From Clostridiaceae bacterium (GTDB lineage Bacteria > Bacillota > Clostridia > Lachnospirales > Lachnospiraceae): a DNA stretch of 64,000 bases. Location of the stretch: positions 1 to 64,000 of the forward strand of contig QXWR01000027.1 in assembly GCA_009911065.1 (NCBI GenBank). Direction: 5' to 3'. Shown here piece by piece: positions 62,967 through 64,000 of this stretch; within the stretch, counting starts at the first letter, position 1; each line of letters starts with the position of its first letter. Under the pieces are notes generated by a model, which saw only the letters and a list, made by a program, of their open reading frames with translations, was not told the origin of the DNA and ran no database searches. The position numbers were made by a program, and so were the translations under genes.

Positions 62967-64000
62967 TTACCCTTCCCCATTGGCCTTTCGGTCTGCCAGA
63001 ATCTTATTGATGCTGACAATTTTTACACAAAGGGCAAACAGCTCCATGGCAAGAATCAGATCTTCTAATGGAGGATATGAGGGTGCAATCCGAATATTTC
63101 TGTCCCGGGGATCTTTTCCATAAGGATAAGTTGCTCCCGCGCCAGTCATAATCAGTCCCGCCTTTTTACAGCGGGCCACAATCTCCTTGGCGCATCCGTC
63201 CATAGAGTCAAAAGAAATAAAATATCCTCCCTTAGGGCTGGTCCATGTGCCAATGCCAAGTCCCTCCAGTTCCCGTTCTAAGGTACCTGTGACTGCCTCA
63301 AACTTGGGACGCATAATGTCTGCATGAAGCCGCATATGTTCCACCATGCCATGAATGCCGCCAAAAAACCGCACATGGCGAAGCTGGTTCACCTTATCAT
63401 GGCCAATGGTCTGAATCTTAAGCTGCTTCTCTATGTCCTCCAGATTATTCCGGGAAGTTGCAATGGCTGCAATGCCAGAGCCAGGAAAGCTTATTTTGGA
63501 TGTGGATGAGAACTTATACACCAAGTCCGGATTTCCTGCCCGTTTGCACTCTGCAAGAATCTCAATCAGATGATCCTGGTCATAATCATACAAATGATGG
63601 ATTCCATAAGCATTGTCCCAGTAAATTCGAAAATCCGGAGCTGCCGGCTTTAAACGGGCAAAACGGCGGACCGTCACATCTGAATAGCTGTTGCCGGTCG
63701 GATTGGAATATTTAGGAACACACCAGATTCCCTTAATGCTTTCATCTTTCCGCACCAGTTCCTCCACCATATCCATATCTGGACCTTCCCCGGTTAAAGG
63801 CACAGGAATCATCTCAATGCCGAAATATTCTGTGATGGCAAAATGCCGGTCATATCCAGGTACCGGACACAAAAATTTCACCTTGTCCAGTTTGCACCAA
63901 GGCGTATTGCCCATAACCCCGTGAGTCATAGATCTGGATACCGTGTCAAACATTACATTCAGGCTGGAGTTTCCATAAATGATAATATTGTCCGGCGACA
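62967..64000 (-). CDS. PLP-dependent aminotransferase (MocR-type fold), 5' end outside window
   Basis: The frame is open to the right edge (…SPDNIIIYGNSSLNV before the first Met), so the N terminus lies outside. The visible 343 residues have the family pattern GNTPWCKL, PGYDRHFA, GIWCVPKYSNPTGNSYSD, YWDNAYG and the PLP-lysine region SSTSKISFPGSG. The match is to the Aminotran_MocR type aspartate/alanine-like aminotransferases of Clostridia. Substrate cannot be fixed from sequence. It has its own terminator at 62873-62902. Confidence 0.9.
   Translation of the reverse strand, partial: SPDNIIIYGNSSLNVMFDTVSRSMTHGVMGNTPWCKLDKVKFLCPVPGYDRHFAITEYFGIEMIPVPLTGEGPDMDMVEELVRKDESIKGIWCVPKYSNPTGNSYSDVTVRRFARLKPAAPDFRIYWDNAYGIHHLYDYDQDHLIEILAECKRAGNPDLVYKFSSTSKISFPGSGIAAIATSRNNLEDIEKQLKIQTIGHDKVNQLRHVRFFGGIHGMVEHMRLHADIMRPKFEAVTGTLERELEGLGIGTWTSPKGGYFISFDSMDGCAKEIVARCKKAGLIMTGAGATYPYGKDPRDRNIRIAPSYPPLEDLILAMELFALCVKIVSINKILADRKANGEG

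Overview
The window reads as a chromosomal segment of an anaerobic, low-GC Gram-positive bacterium, most likely a Lachnospiraceae (Clostridia). The basis is a complete six-gene Rnf complex in the clostridial order CDGEAB, an hrcA-grpE-dnaK-dnaJ operon behind a perfect CIRCE operator, 3D-domain wall proteins, strong AGGAGG-type ribosome binding sites, and AT-rich intergenic DNA. Nearly everything is on the minus strand.

Region 1 (1 to about 36.2 kb) is a large contractile-injection-system (CIS / type VI-like) island in two minus-strand transcription units. Unit 1 starts at 13927. It encodes a 724-aa sheath, two paralogous tube proteins, a J-domain protein, two FHA proteins and a PP2C phosphatase. 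It then carries a payload cassette: small chaperone-like protein, VgrG-like spike, DUF4280/PAAR-like effector with a membrane-active-looking C terminus, two tandem TPR lipoproteins, a second spike and a truncated Imm11-like gene. Unit 2 starts at 36141. It encodes a surface VWA protein and a second payload cassette in the same order: chaperone-like, spike, unknown, Imm11-like, DUF4280, then a spike fused to a metzincin-type protease, then an A-B-A-B array of four membrane-anchored candidate immunity proteins. It continues with a PP2C-like membrane TPR protein, two unknown probable baseplate proteins, a large Hsp70-like protein and another unknown protein. The promoters of both units share a long upstream element at identical spacing from the -10 box, which points to one common regulator. 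Between the units lie a LytTR response regulator, a frameshifted membrane protein without a kinase domain, and a decayed IS110 element. I see no AAA+ unfoldase, no TssJLM-type membrane complex, no Ser/Thr kinase, and no phage capsid, terminase or lysis gene.

Region 2 (36.2 to 44.7 kb) holds a 16-repeat Sel1 protein, ferritin, and a signalling operon: REC/HD-GYP/PAS/GGDEF protein, HPt protein, hybrid histidine kinase and a SanA/YdcF-type membrane protein.

Region 3 (44.7 to 50 kb) is rnfCDGEAB, an ion-pumping ferredoxin:NAD oxidoreductase; RnfE has an unusual Cys- and Ala/Lys-rich tail. A gene-poor stretch of about 0.9 kb with a 31-33 bp minisatellite follows.

Region 4 (50.7 to 55.9 kb) is the class I heat-shock operon hrcA-grpE-dnaK-dnaJ. 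Region 5 (56 to 64 kb) has two secreted 3D-domain proteins (one with 22 hexapeptide repeats) on the plus strand. On the minus strand are gtrA, a YfhO-type membrane protein (with its own hexapeptide repeat tract) and argH as one unit, then an aminotransferase running off the right edge.
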